Assembly: GCF_018223745.1 (NCBI RefSeq) | Contig: NZ_CP073653.1 | Coordinates: 5,072,001-5,136,000, forward strand | Origin: Clostridium beijerinckii | GTDB lineage: Bacteria; Bacillota; Clostridia; Clostridiales; Clostridiaceae | Length of the DNA: 64,000 nucleotides | Direction: 5' to 3' | Shown: in pieces, positions 9,233 through 18,622 of the stretch | How positions within the stretch are numbered: position 1 is the first letter of the stretch | How the letters are laid out: every line of letters begins with the position of its first letter | The notes under the pieces: generated by a model | Seen by the model: only the letters and a program-made list of their open reading frames with translations | Told to the model about the DNA's origin: nothing | Database searches by the model: none | Position numbers and translations under genes: made by a program

Positions 9233-9862
9233 TTAAATTTCAGAAATTATTTCAATCAAATCATTTACTTTACAATCGGCTTCTGACTGATCTATGTAGT
9301 AATCTCTTGGCTCTAAAGCTGCAACTGTTACCCCTGCTGCTTTTGCTGCTCGAATTCCTAATGCCGAATCTTCTACTGCTAGAACTTCTGTTTCCAATAA
9401 TTCTAATGCTTTTATAGCTCTAATGTAGATCTCTGGATCTGGTTTGCTTTGCACACACTCTTCACCACTAATTACAAAATCAATACAACTGGCAATTCCA
9501 CATTCTTCTACCATCCTTAAAATTTCTTTTCTTTCTGAAGATGATGCAATAGCTATTTTGAGATTTCTATCTTTTAATTCCCTAATCACTTCTTTAACTG
9601 AAGGATTCAATATTTCTTGAAAACAAACTTCATGTTCCTTACAATACTTTGAATATTCTTCTTTTAAAATATTACGTTTTTCATCATCATCAGGCACTAA
9701 CCTTTCCCATATCATCCCGTTTGTTGATCCAATGAAATCTTCAATTTTTCTTGTAGCTGGTTCTATTTTTAAATCATCAAAGAATTTCATCCTTCTTTTA
9801 AAATAAAAACTTTCAGTATCCACTAAAACTCCATCCATATCAAAAATTACTGCTTGTTTCAA
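9233..9862 (-). CDS. HAD hydrolase of the beta-phosphoglucomutase/phosphatase group
   Basis: 209-residue HAD superfamily subclass IA protein. FDMDGVLVDTE at the N-terminus holds the nucleophile and acid Asp. IASSSERKEI is motif II, the lysine is in SKPDPEIYIRA, and the acidic motif is EDSALGI. It could be a sugar-phosphate phosphatase or a phosphoglucomutase; sequence alone does not decide. Start set at a TTG (9862) with a GGGAGGA site, since a TTG further up lies in the ribosome site. It follows levR directly, so it probably serves the PTS sugar pathway. Confidence 0.8.
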   Translation of the reverse strand: MKQAVIFDMDGVLVDTESFYFKRRMKFFDDLKIEPATRKIEDFIGSTNGMIWERLVPDDDEKRNILKEEYSKYCKEHEVCFQEILNPSVKEVIRELKDRNLKIAIASSSERKEILRMVEECGIASCIDFVISGEECVQSKPDPEIYIRAIKALELLETEVLAVEDSALGIRAAKAAGVTVAALEPRDYYIDQSEADCKVNDLIEIISEI

Positions 9863-9878
9863 TTTCTTTCCTCCCAAA

Positions 9879-12626
9879 TTAATCGCTCAATACAATATCA
9901 AAAATTAATCTAATTTCTAAATCTGATATCTTTATTGTATATTCCTTTTCAATTTCACTGAATGCATACCTTATAATATCTATCTTTCTTTTTTCTCTTT
10001 GCACAAATTCCTTAATATCTTCCTGCATGTCAACATCTTCTTTTCTTAAAATTCTCTCTACCATACAGGATGCATGAAGATAAAGTAAGAATCTTTTATT
10101 ATTAGACATTTTAAGCCCTAGTTTTTCTTCCATTTTATCAACTGCATCTTGTACAAAATTGAGTACTTTATTTACATCTAAAATTGTTAGCTTCTCAATT
10201 ATTTTCTTTATAGAAAAATTAAATACCAAATCTTTTTTCAACTGCTCTTCATCTATATTGAAATTGCACCTTAATATATTAATGAATGAATCAATATCCT
10301 CCCCACCAATCAAATGATCCAATCCTATATATGGAATTCCTTCAACTTTTGGATCTACAGTTCCTACGATAGCCAGTACATCATACATTTGAAATGGCAA
10401 TTCCTTTTGTTTATTTTGATACAGCTTATGATAATCGTATGACATAATTACAAAAGAAGGGTCCTCATGCTTTAAGCTCTTTTGTAATATATCCTGGATT
10501 TGAATTGCACTTCCCATACCTGTATAGCAACAAGTTAAAATAGCTTTTTTCTTTTTTTCAACTGGATAAACTAATTGTTTATTAATTTGTACATTCTTTA
10601 AAATCTGATCATTAATTTCGATAATATTTTTATCTTGTAAAAGCATACTTCCAATTTCTAATACCAATGGTGTTGAGACAAAATCAATTAATAATAACGG
10701 ACCTTTAATCTTCTTTTCCAAACGATTTCTAAGATCAAAAAGTGATCCCATATCAACTAACAAGATAAGTCCATTTTCTGTACTGTTATTATCAATAAAA
10801 TCTAATATTTTCTCCTCTATATGATCAATTGTAGTATCAATAGGCATATCAATAGCTTGGAAAAAGTTCTTCCTTAACATCCTATTAGCTACATTCGCCA
10901 TACTACTTGCTGTAGAGTAGCCATGAGCTAAAACAATACTTTTAATTTCATTTTTCAGGCTCTGTATATTCATGCTTTTTAGATAAAATGAAATAAAAAT
11001 CAAATCTTCATCAAGAACCTGAAAGTCTAAGCGTTCACTCAAATGTGTAAGCATACGCCTGGAAAGCCATAAAATATTCTTCATATAACTTTCAATGAAA
11101 TTTATAATTTTTGGGCGAATACTATTCCAATCAGGATGATTAATTAAAATTTCTTGCTCTTCCTTAAAATAAAGCAAATATGCTATTGAAAGAATTTTAT
11201 TTCCATCCTGTTCAAATCCATAATTTTCTTCCATATATTTAAAAGTAGATTTTATATTAAATGTTAATACAGAAAAAAATGATTGATTGTTGGTTACTTC
11301 TGTATTAAATGTTAATTCATCAAGTAATAAATTCACATTTTTGACCATCTCTTTAGTATAATGATCAAACATAATTTCTCCGGACTCAACCTGTTTAAAT
11401 CCTTCAACAAATTCAAAATATGTTTTTTTAATGTTTTTCTCTTCATCACTATTAATATTCAATAGTTCTGGGTGCAGATAATCATAAATCCTATCCTGAT
11501 ATCTACTTGATATTTGATGATATAAACTCTCCTTTAATTGATTTTCATTTCCAATCGGTAAATCTCCAATGCGAACTTTAATAATCTCTTGATCTTTCCT
11601 CTTAGCATAGCTGCTTCCACAACTGTATTTTACAATATTTTTAATTTTCCCTACATTTCCTTCATAATTACTAAAAAGCAAAAAGGAAATTACCTGCTTT
11701 GTAACCTTAATAGTATGTTTCAAGATTTCACTTTCTTTTAAAAAGAAACTATCTATTAGGTGAATTTTTTCTTGTTGAGGTCTTTCTGCAAAACTTGGAA
11801 TATTAACAATAACAGGAAGTCTTCTAATAAAAGTAGGTAAGAAAGTAGATTGGATAGATTCCGTAGTTGCAAAAATTAACCGTACTTTTGCTTCCTTTTT
11901 TATACTATTATCACCAATGGGAGAATACTCATTTGAATCCATAAATGTAAAAAGCTTTTCTTGGCCTTCTTCTGTTAGTCTGTGCACTTCATCAAGAAAT
12001 AAAACTCCACCATCAGCGCTTTCAAGAAGCCCCTTTTTATCTTTATCTGCTCCTGTAAATGCACCTTTTGTATAACCAAATAATAAACTTGATAACAATT
12101 CTGGATTATGATAATATTGAGCACAATTTAAAGAAATAAATGAGGACTTGGGATTTATTAATTTTTCTTCCAAGCAATAATCATAAATACATTTTGCCAG
12201 ATATGTTTTTCCAGAACCACTTGAACCTAAAAGCATTATAGGAAGACCATTTTCTGGATAAAGCACTGCTGTCTTTATTTGTTCAATTTGTTCTTTTAAG
12301 CTTCCTTTTGCCCCAATTACATTACTCCATATATCTGTTTTTCTAACGTTTGAATTTTCTTTCCATAATTCATCTAAAGTATTATATTCAGCCTGTGTTG
12401 GGGTAAAATATAATTTAGAGAAAGTTTCTTTATATAAAAAAATTACTGGATACTCTTTAATTTTTATAATCCTGCCTTGTTTTACTTCTTTGTTAAGATA
12501 ACTACTTACTGTACTTCTACTAAGCTCTACTTTTTCAGCAATTGAATTGGCCGAAAATTCTTTTATATTATCTTTAGAAAATTCCTTGGTAGCCTCTTTT
12601 AAATAATTAGATATATCTATTGCCAT
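9879..12626 (-). CDS. LevR-type sigma-54 activator with PRD and PTS-like domains
   Basis: 915-residue transcriptional activator for the PTS operon upstream. It has an N-terminal winged helix (SIAEKVELSRSTVSSYL). Next is an AAA+ domain (about 100-330) with Walker A GSSGSGKT, the sigma-54 contact loop KGAFTGAD and Walker B VLFLDEVHR. Then follow a PRD (about 450-560), an EIIA-Man-like domain with a His in VLAHGYSTA, an EIIB-like segment (TCCYTGMGSA) and a C-terminal PRD with HASCMVERIL. Such proteins are controlled by PTS phosphorylation. The sigma-54 promoter at 16518-16533 is its likely target. ATG at 12626 has an AAGGGGG site. Confidence 0.9.
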   Translation of the reverse strand: MAIDISNYLKEATKEFSKDNIKEFSANSIAEKVELSRSTVSSYLNKEVKQGRIIKIKEYPVIFLYKETFSKLYFTPTQAEYNTLDELWKENSNVRKTDIWSNVIGAKGSLKEQIEQIKTAVLYPENGLPIMLLGSSGSGKTYLAKCIYDYCLEEKLINPKSSFISLNCAQYYHNPELLSSLLFGYTKGAFTGADKDKKGLLESADGGVLFLDEVHRLTEEGQEKLFTFMDSNEYSPIGDNSIKKEAKVRLIFATTESIQSTFLPTFIRRLPVIVNIPSFAERPQQEKIHLIDSFFLKESEILKHTIKVTKQVISFLLFSNYEGNVGKIKNIVKYSCGSSYAKRKDQEIIKVRIGDLPIGNENQLKESLYHQISSRYQDRIYDYLHPELLNINSDEEKNIKKTYFEFVEGFKQVESGEIMFDHYTKEMVKNVNLLLDELTFNTEVTNNQSFFSVLTFNIKSTFKYMEENYGFEQDGNKILSIAYLLYFKEEQEILINHPDWNSIRPKIINFIESYMKNILWLSRRMLTHLSERLDFQVLDEDLIFISFYLKSMNIQSLKNEIKSIVLAHGYSTASSMANVANRMLRKNFFQAIDMPIDTTIDHIEEKILDFIDNNSTENGLILLVDMGSLFDLRNRLEKKIKGPLLLIDFVSTPLVLEIGSMLLQDKNIIEINDQILKNVQINKQLVYPVEKKKKAILTCCYTGMGSAIQIQDILQKSLKHEDPSFVIMSYDYHKLYQNKQKELPFQMYDVLAIVGTVDPKVEGIPYIGLDHLIGGEDIDSFINILRCNFNIDEEQLKKDLVFNFSIKKIIEKLTILDVNKVLNFVQDAVDKMEEKLGLKMSNNKRFLLYLHASCMVERILRKEDVDMQEDIKEFVQREKRKIDIIRYAFSEIEKEYTIKISDLEIRLIFDIVLSD

Positions 12627-12743
12627 TCTGAATGCCCCCTTAGTTAATAAAAGTTAACCTTATTATTTTATAACATACATTTAGAATAAGGCATATGAAA
12701 AAATAATAATTCCAAAATATTATGCATACTTTTAATAAAAATG

Positions 12744-12763
12744 TACTACTCCCCATAGTAGTA
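12744..12763 (-). terminator. Hairpin in the leader of the levR-HAD genes
   Basis: TACTACT (12744-12750) and AGTAGTA (12757-12763) make a 7-bp stem with a 6-base loop. On the minus strand it is followed by CATTTTTATT. It sits 118 bases upstream of the levR start in the 317-base gap after the SIS gene, so it may be a weak terminator or attenuator. Confidence 0.4.
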
Positions 12764-12846
12764 GGCCTCTTAAGATAATTACCTATATAGGATAGCTAAA
12801 AATAGACTAAAATATATTTATTATTTTTAAATTTGCCTAAAGCAAA

Positions 12847-12869
12847 GAAATCGAAAAATATTCGATTTC
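12847..12869 (-). terminator. Terminator after the PTS-SIS operon
   Basis: GAAATCGAA and TTCGATTTC form a 9-bp stem with a 5-base loop about 75 bases after the SIS stop. A T-rich stretch follows on the minus strand. It may separate the sigma-54-driven PTS-SIS genes from the activator gene. Confidence 0.55.
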
Positions 12870-12943
12870 CTTACCTGAGTCATTTTTTTGTATTTAGGAT
12901 TATAAGTAGAACCTGATAACATACGTTTAACGTAAACTTTATT

Positions 12944-13912
12944 TTAATATTCTAATTTCCACATATATCTTCTTTTAGTTAGTGGATGCTGACGTGCATA
13001 AGAAAGTTCTTCAGCATATACACGGAATACTGCTGTAATTAACATTGGATTAAAATAATCAATAACTGTTTTTGGGATAACTGAAGATAATCCATAATCT
13101 AAAGCATCAACAACTGTTGTTTTTGCTTCAAAACGCTTTAAGAATGTTAACGCACGGGCATCCATTGGACGAGTGCTTCCCTCATTCATTAATAAAATAA
13201 ATGGTACATCTTTATCTACTATTTCAAATGGTCCATGGAAAAACTCTCCTGAATGGAAACTTCCTGAATTGATCCATTGCATTTCCATCATTAAACAAAT
13301 TGATGTTGAATAAGCAACTTCAGCGGTTGCACCACTGCTCATTAAGTAAATCATTGAATCATTTTTATAAGCTTCAGCAAATTTCCTTGCATCTGCTATC
13401 GCTGATTTTGCCGCTGAATCTGCTAAATCATATATCTTGCTGAAAGCAACCTGTGCATCTTCATAATCTTTATATCCTTCATATTGCTCTAATATCTCCA
13501 CTGCAAGTTCAAGCGCATAACCCATCTTTTCTAATTTTGCGCCATAGCTTTCAGCAAATCTATGACAGATAACATAATCAGCATCTTTTGTAAGAGCCGA
13601 ATTCTCTGCACGAGTTAAGGATATTACATGTGCACCATATTCTTTAGCCTTAGCATTAGCTTGTACTGTTTCAGGAGTACTACCGCCAAGTGAAGCGGAT
13701 ATAACAATTGCAGTTTTATCTAATGAAGCTATTGTACCATAATTGAATTCGTTAGCAGTATAATGACTAACACGTAAATTTTTCGAATTATTTTCTAAAA
13801 AATATTTTGCTGGATATAATTCTGCTTTTGAAGCTCCACATCCTACAAATATAACACTTCTAATTTCTTCTTGTTTTTCTTTTATTTCTTTTATAATTTG
13901 TTTTGGATTCAT
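12944..13912 (-). CDS. SIS-domain sugar-phosphate deglycase/isomerase, FrlB-like
   Basis: 322-residue double-SIS protein. The first SIS domain carries FVGCGASKAELYPA and ISASLGGSTPETVQ. The second carries MSSGATAEVAYS and SGSFHSGEFFHGPFEIV, and the protein ends in RRYMWKLEY. The SGEF-HGP-EIV segment and the RRY-EY C-terminus resemble fructoselysine-6-phosphate deglycase FrlB and relatives that cleave Amadori products after PTS uptake. A GlmS-like aminosugar isomerase is the alternative; no glutaminase domain is present. Last gene of the PTS operon, so it probably acts on the phosphorylated product of EIIABCD in the cytosol. Exact substrate is inference. Confidence 0.8.
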   Translation of the reverse strand: MNPKQIIKEIKEKQEEIRSVIFVGCGASKAELYPAKYFLENNSKNLRVSHYTANEFNYGTIASLDKTAIVISASLGGSTPETVQANAKAKEYGAHVISLTRAENSALTKDADYVICHRFAESYGAKLEKMGYALELAVEILEQYEGYKDYEDAQVAFSKIYDLADSAAKSAIADARKFAEAYKNDSMIYLMSSGATAEVAYSTSICLMMEMQWINSGSFHSGEFFHGPFEIVDKDVPFILLMNEGSTRPMDARALTFLKRFEAKTTVVDALDYGLSSVIPKTVIDYFNPMLITAVFRVYAEELSYARQHPLTKRRYMWKLEY

Positions 13913-13975
13913 AATAAATCCCTCCTATATTTTTATTTTATATATATTTACATCCTTTTAAGGAATGTTTTCAAT

Positions 13976-14800
13976 TTATTTAAAAATACCTAAAATGCTC
14001 AATAATATTCCACCTAGAATACAAATTGCAAGCATCCATCCTGTTGATACTTTCTTTCTTAATAACCAATACATAAAGAATGTTATGCCAAGCGGTATAC
14101 TCTGTGGTATTATCCCATTTAATACATCTTGTAAAACAAATTTTTCACCAAACTGCACTGGAGTTGTAATTCCAATCATACTGGCCATCATGGATCCAAT
14201 AACCATAAGTCCAACAATAGAACAAATGTACATTACTTTATCCATAAGCCCTTCATTATAGAGCTTTGTTAAATATTTATTTCCCATTGAATAGCCAATT
14301 TTCCCACCATAATATGTAACAAGAAATGATGGAATAAATGAAATAATTATTGCTAATATTGGTCCTAAAATACTACCTTGTTGCGCTAAATTAATACCTA
14401 ATCCAAAAGCCAATATACGTACAGTTCCTTGAAAGAAAGAGTCTCCTACTCCAGATAATGGTCCCATTAATGAAGTTTTCATAGCATTAATCGATTCAGG
14501 ATTAAAATTTTCTTTGTCTTCATAGTATTGTTCTTCCATTGAAGCACTTAATCCTAAAACAAAAGCATTTGTTTGGGGTGTACAATTATAAAAATTCATA
14601 TGGCGTTTATAAGCTTCTTTTTTTAATTCATCATCTTTAGGATCTTTATATATGTTGTCTAAAATAGGAGCAATTCCATATAAAAAGCCCATATTCATTT
14701 GTCTTTCATAGTTCCATGAAGCTTGAATTGCCCAAGAACGCCATAAGAACTTCATATACTTCCATTTATTTGGATCATTTTGTTTTTGTATATTTTGCAT
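13976..14800 (-). CDS. PTS mannose-class EIID component
   Basis: 274-residue membrane subunit of a mannose-family phosphotransferase permease. EIID motifs seen: FLWRSWAIQASWNYERQM at the N-terminus, the FYNCTP-TNAFVLGL segment, the LMGPLSGVGDSFFQGT loop and hydrophobic helices towards the C-terminus. The ATG at 14800 is preferred over an upstream TTG because GGAGGT lies 6 bases before it. It forms the sugar channel with EIIC, 14 bases upstream. Substrate not readable from sequence. Confidence 0.93.
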   Translation of the reverse strand: MQNIQKQNDPNKWKYMKFLWRSWAIQASWNYERQMNMGFLYGIAPILDNIYKDPKDDELKKEAYKRHMNFYNCTPQTNAFVLGLSASMEEQYYEDKENFNPESINAMKTSLMGPLSGVGDSFFQGTVRILAFGLGINLAQQGSILGPILAIIISFIPSFLVTYYGGKIGYSMGNKYLTKLYNEGLMDKVMYICSIVGLMVIGSMMASMIGITTPVQFGEKFVLQDVLNGIIPQSIPLGITFFMYWLLRKKVSTGWMLAICILGGILLSILGIFK

Positions 14801-14814
14801 TTTTATACCTCCAA

Positions 14815-15579
14815 TCAATCTAAAATATCTAATTCATCAACTATTTTTTCATTTTTAAATTTAAATTCAGCCAAAACAAATGCTACAATACAAGCCGAAA
14901 TAGCAACACCAGTCACACTTAAATTAGAATATGCTGTAATGAAAAATCCTCCTAGTAAAAATGGAAGCATTTTTGTTGACAGCATAGTGCTAAGCAATAA
15001 AGCAAATCCATAAGCTGTTAGAATTTTACTTGATAAATTTAGACCGTTTGTAATCCATGACGGAATGACTTCTACAATATTTTTTACTAAATCTGTTCCA
15101 AAATAAATTGCTAAAAATATTGGTACAAAATACATTAGTGAATACAAAAATGTTCCCCAAACAATATGAATATTACAGGCCTTTTTATATTCCCCATTTT
15201 CAATTAACGAGTCAGCTTTATGAGTTAAGTTTGCAAGAATAGTTCTCATTAAAACTCCAAGCATTTGTCCAAGCACCGCAATTGGAATCGCAATAGTTAG
15301 TGCTGCTTCTGAATCCGCATTTGATAAAATAGCAAAAGATGTAGCAATAATGGATGCCATATTCATATCTGGTGGTGCTGCTGCCCCTATGTTTACTAAT
15401 CCTAAAGAAATTAATTCAAGAGCAGCTCCAACCATTAATCCTTTTTGAATATCGCCTAAAACGAGCCCTACAAGCGTACTAACTATTAACGGTCTTTCTA
15501 AATTCATTCTGCCTAAAAGTCTAGAGTCTAAAATACAAATAACACCAATGAAACCTAATAATATTGACTTAATTAACAT
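14815..15579 (-). CDS. PTS mannose-class EIIC component
   Basis: 254-residue integral membrane protein, mostly hydrophobic helices. It has the EIIC-typical ERPLIVSTLVGLVLGD segment and the glycine- and alanine-rich ALELISLGLVNIGAAAPPD loop. It forms the translocation unit with EIID. It lies between EIIB and EIID in one operon; the stop falls just upstream of the EIID ribosome site. Homologues in this family carry mannose, fructose, sorbose, glucosamine and Amadori compounds. Confidence 0.93.
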   Translation of the reverse strand: MLIKSILLGFIGVICILDSRLLGRMNLERPLIVSTLVGLVLGDIQKGLMVGAALELISLGLVNIGAAAPPDMNMASIIATSFAILSNADSEAALTIAIPIAVLGQMLGVLMRTILANLTHKADSLIENGEYKKACNIHIVWGTFLYSLMYFVPIFLAIYFGTDLVKNIVEVIPSWITNGLNLSSKILTAYGFALLLSTMLSTKMLPFLLGGFFITAYSNLSVTGVAISACIVAFVLAEFKFKNEKIVDELDILD

Positions 15580-15594
15580 TCTTGATCCTCCTTT

Positions 15595-16065
15595 TTATAT
15601 TTTAGAAGTTAAATCTTCTCTCTTTGAAGTAGGAACTTGTTGCATATATAGGTTAATCCCCATTGCTTTCAGCTTTTTGGTATCTTCTAATTCTTCTGGA
15701 TTTAGGAAAATAGCATTACTATATTGCTTTGAATTTTCTTTATTTGCAATTCCCCCATAATTAATTTCTTTAATACTAGAGCAGCTCTTACAGAACTCTA
15801 ATGCTTCCTTAGTACCTCTAAAAACAATCATAATATTATCTTTTAATTGTTCAACTTTAGACATTCTCGCTAATATATCGTTTACCGAAAATATATTTAA
15901 AGTTACTCCAACTGGTTTTGATAAGTTTAATGAAACTTTTTTCATCTCATCATTTGCAGTTTCATCATCTACAACAATAATTCTTGAAATCCCTAAACTT
16001 TTTGTCCATGAAAAAACTACTTGTCCATGCAATAAACGGTGATCGATTCTTACTAATTTAATCAT
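15595..16065 (-). CDS. PTS mannose-class EIIB component
   Basis: 156-residue cytosolic phosphocarrier. The active-site histidine is His13 in RIDHRLLHGQV. Most relatives read RIDDRLIHGQV, so Asp is replaced by His before the catalytic loop, a mild deviation. Receives phosphate from EIIA and gives it to the incoming sugar. Its ATG overlaps the EIIA stop by four bases (ATGA), so the two are translationally coupled. Confidence 0.93.
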   Translation of the reverse strand: MIKLVRIDHRLLHGQVVFSWTKSLGISRIIVVDDETANDEMKKVSLNLSKPVGVTLNIFSVNDILARMSKVEQLKDNIMIVFRGTKEALEFCKSCSSIKEINYGGIANKENSKQYSNAIFLNPEELEDTKKLKAMGINLYMQQVPTSKREDLTSKI

Positions 16066-16484
16066 AAATCTTCCTCCTTTATATTTTTACATTCATTAAG
16101 CAATTTATTGCAGTCAACTATTCCATGCTGACTTTCTTCAATAATCTGCTGCAATAGACTTTCAGAAATTTCATTTGCTTGAGTAGCAACTGAAATAATT
16201 ATAGGTAAATTCATTCCTGAAATAACATGTATTTTAGGATATTCTTTTATTAAAGACATCATTTCTGTATTAACGCTTCCGCCAAGAATATCTGTGAAAA
16301 TAAATATATCTGCTTCAATGTATTTTTCTCTTACTATTTTTTCTACTGTTTCCCTAACGTTTACTTCTTCGTTTCTATAAGATGAAAAAGCTTCAACCAT
16401 AGATACATCTCCAATTATCATACCCAAAGTATCCTTCATTCCCTTTGCCAGATCACCATGACTAGCTAAAATAATTTGTATCAT
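16062..16484 (-). CDS. PTS mannose-class EIIA component
   Basis: 140-residue cytosolic domain that takes phosphate from HPr. Active His9 lies in LASHGDLAKG, and the fold motif FTDILGGSVNTE is present. First gene of the sigma-54-dependent operon. Good GGAGGTGA ribosome site before the ATG at 16484. Its phosphorylation state may also feed back to the LevR-type activator, as known for the Bacillus levanase system. Confidence 0.93.
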   Translation of the reverse strand: MIQIILASHGDLAKGMKDTLGMIIGDVSMVEAFSSYRNEEVNVRETVEKIVREKYIEADIFIFTDILGGSVNTEMMSLIKEYPKIHVISGMNLPIIISVATQANEISESLLQQIIEESQHGIVDCNKLLNECKNIKEEDL

Positions 16485-16517
16485 TAAGATTCACCTCCAT
16501 TCTATGTAATTATTATT

Positions 16518-16533
16518 AGCAATAATCATGCCA
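16518..16533 (-). promoter_or_regulatory. Sigma-54 promoter of the first PTS operon
   Basis: Minus-strand TGGCATGATTATTGCT has the -24 GG and -12 GC with exact 10-base spacing. It differs from TGGCAC-N5-TTGC only at one -24 position. It is 34 bases upstream of the EIIA start. Together with the sigma-54 activator gene downstream this is strong evidence for RpoN control. Two AAGTGTT repeats at 16622-16641 could belong to an upstream activator site. Confidence 0.85.
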
Positions 16534-16642
16534 AAAAACAGTTTGTATTCAAAAACATCCTAAATTGGTCATTTATATATACATTAGTAAATAAAACCAA
16601 CAGTTAAAAAAAGATTAATTGAAGTGTTTGAGCAAAGTGTTG

Positions 16643-16697
16643 AAAAAAATAAGCCTAATGAAAAGTATAATTAACTTTTCATTAGGCTTATTTTTTT
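16643..16697. terminator. Bidirectional terminator between GntR gene and PTS operon
   Basis: A 24-bp perfect inverted repeat (16643-16666 and 16674-16697) with a 7-base loop, core TAAGCCTAATGAAAAGT, flanked by A and T runs on both sides. It ends the GntR transcript and shields the sigma-54 promoter from read-through. Confidence 0.9.
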
Positions 16698-16761
16698 CTA
16701 TTTAATTTTTGAAATTTTATTTTAACTCCATAATTATAATTATAATGAACGTAATTATATC

Positions 16762-17472
16762 TTATTTAATACTTACAGTCCTAAATTCAATCCTATCACT
16801 TCTATGGTGTGCTGTTGAAAATTCAAAAGGCTGGCCATTGTCTAAAAAACCTACCTGCTCTACTTCCAATATTGGAAAGTTATTTTCTATTTCTAGATAT
16901 TCCTGTTCCAACTCATTTGGTAAAATAGCTCGAATAATCCTATGAGCACTTTTTATTTTAAGTTTAAGATTTTTTTCAATGTAACCATAAACTGAACTCG
17001 TTAAAATATCGTTTTTTATGCCAGGTATAAGGCCTATTGGCATATATGTATACTCAATTACATATGGACTATCATCCGCATATCTAGTTCTTATTACATA
17101 ATAGACAAAATCATCGGTAGTAATCTTTAGCTTAGTTGCAATTTCTTCCGTTGGGTGAATTACTTCGAATTTTATAATTTTAGATGTTACTTTTCTATCC
17201 TTATGAGCTTCTGAAAATCCTTCAAATTGTTTTGCTAGACTTAATTCCTGAACCCCCTCTTCATCAAGAGCTTTTACAAATGTTCCAGAACCTCTTCGCT
17301 TTATTACTAACCCTTGAATTACTAGTTCATCAACAGCTTTTTTTATTGTTATTCTACTAACCCCATAATATTCACACATTTCTTTTTCTAAAGGCAACTG
17401 TTCATTAGGATTATATTCACCATTCAATATTCTATTTCTTATGTCTTCAGCAATTTCCTCATATTTTGCCAT
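16762..17472 (-). CDS. GntR/HutC-type regulator
   Basis: 236-residue regulator. N-terminal winged helix (QLPLEKEMCEYYGVSR then KRRGSGTFV) and a C-terminal UTRA ligand-binding domain of the HutC subfamily. The start is put at the ATG at 17472 (MAKYEEIAEDIR, with AGGAG upstream). A farther ATG at 17520 has no ribosome site. A TATAAT on the minus strand and two ATATCATTT repeats 20 bp apart (17519-17532, 17539-17552) overlap its promoter and may be its operator. It may control sugar genes nearby; its ligand is unknown. Confidence 0.88.
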   Translation of the reverse strand: MAKYEEIAEDIRNRILNGEYNPNEQLPLEKEMCEYYGVSRITIKKAVDELVIQGLVIKRRGSGTFVKALDEEGVQELSLAKQFEGFSEAHKDRKVTSKIIKFEVIHPTEEIATKLKITTDDFVYYVIRTRYADDSPYVIEYTYMPIGLIPGIKNDILTSSVYGYIEKNLKLKIKSAHRIIRAILPNELEQEYLEIENNFPILEVEQVGFLDNGQPFEFSTAHHRSDRIEFRTVSIK

Positions 17473-17805
17473 TATATTCACCTTTCTCCTTACAGTATAA
17501 CTTATATACATCTTTATCATATCATTTATATATTAATTATATCATTTCTATACATTATTAAACACTTAAATTAAGTTTAATTATAAGGCAATTATATATG
17601 TTCAATAAAATAATATTTACATATATAAATTATTAGTATCTTCATTCAATTAAAATCTACTGTTTATAATGACTTTACTAGTCATGGTAAATACATCTAA
17701 TAAAAAAATCGCTGAACATCATAACTCTAACATACAATTCATATTAAAATATGATATAAATTGTACAAAAAAAGAAATCATTCTTGATTTCCTTCAAAAT
17801 AATAA

Positions 17806-17845
17806 AAACTATATTAAAAAACTTACCGTTATTTTAATATAGTTT
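17806..17845 (-). terminator. AT-rich hairpin after nagB
   Basis: AAACTATATTAAAA (17806-17819) pairs with TTTTAATATAGTTT (17832-17845), a 14-bp stem, with T-rich sequence following on the minus strand. It lies 28 bases after the nagB stop. The rest of the 17553-17800 gap holds no gene, only AT-rich sequence and a small hairpin at 17774-17791. Confidence 0.55.
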
Positions 17846-17872
17846 AAAATTTTAATTTCACCTATTTTACAA

Positions 17873-18601
17873 TTACTTAATTGCATTTGCCATTTCTTCA
17901 TCTATTATTACTGTTACATCTTTATGCATGTGTAACATAGTTGCAGGATTATGAGTTGTAATATTTCCTTTAAATAATCCTTTTATTGCTTCTGCTTTAT
18001 CTTGACCTCTTACCAACAATACTATTTTTCTAGCTTTCATTATTTGACCAAGTCCCATAGATAAGGCCTTAGTAGGTACTTCCTCTATAGATTTGAAAAA
18101 TCTAGAATTTGCCTCTATTGTAGTTTTAGTTAAACCTGTTACATGAGTTTCTGCTATTAAAAAATCATCTGGTTCATTAAATGCAATATGGCCATTAGCA
18201 CCTATTCCAAGGATTTGTATATCAATACCACCTAATTCATCCACTTTTTTATCATAATTCTTAGCTTCCTCATCAAGATTTTTTGCTAAGCCATTTGGAA
18301 CAAATGTATTTGCTTTATTTATATTAACATGATTAAATAACTTTTCATTCATAAAATATCTGTAGCTTTGAGGATCTTCTCCTCCAAGTCCAACATATTC
18401 ATCTAAGTTTACTGTTTTTATATTAGAAAAATCTATTTCTTTATTTCTGTTCATTTCTATAATCTTTTTATATAAACCTTCAGGAGTACTTCCTGTAGCT
18501 AGTCCTAGGACAGCATTTGTTTTCTCAGAAATTACCTCTTTAAATATTTTAGCTGCAACTTCACTCATTTCTTCATAATCTTTAACTACTAGTAACTTCA
18601 T
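17873..18601 (-). CDS. nagB: Glucosamine-6-phosphate deaminase
   Basis: Converts glucosamine-6-phosphate to fructose-6-phosphate and ammonia. 242 residues, the short form usual in Firmicutes. Motifs: GLATGSTPEGLYK phosphate loop, NLDEYVGL with the catalytic Asp, and GIGANGHIAFNEP with the ring-opening His. Lacks the C-terminal allosteric extension of the E. coli enzyme. Downstream of nagR by 21 bases, so co-transcribed and controlled with it. Confidence 0.97.
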   Translation of the reverse strand: MKLLVVKDYEEMSEVAAKIFKEVISEKTNAVLGLATGSTPEGLYKKIIEMNRNKEIDFSNIKTVNLDEYVGLGGEDPQSYRYFMNEKLFNHVNINKANTFVPNGLAKNLDEEAKNYDKKVDELGGIDIQILGIGANGHIAFNEPDDFLIAETHVTGLTKTTIEANSRFFKSIEEVPTKALSMGLGQIMKARKIVLLVRGQDKAEAIKGLFKGNITTHNPATMLHMHKDVTVIIDEEMANAIK

Positions 18602-18622
18602 TATTATTACGCTCCTTTGATG

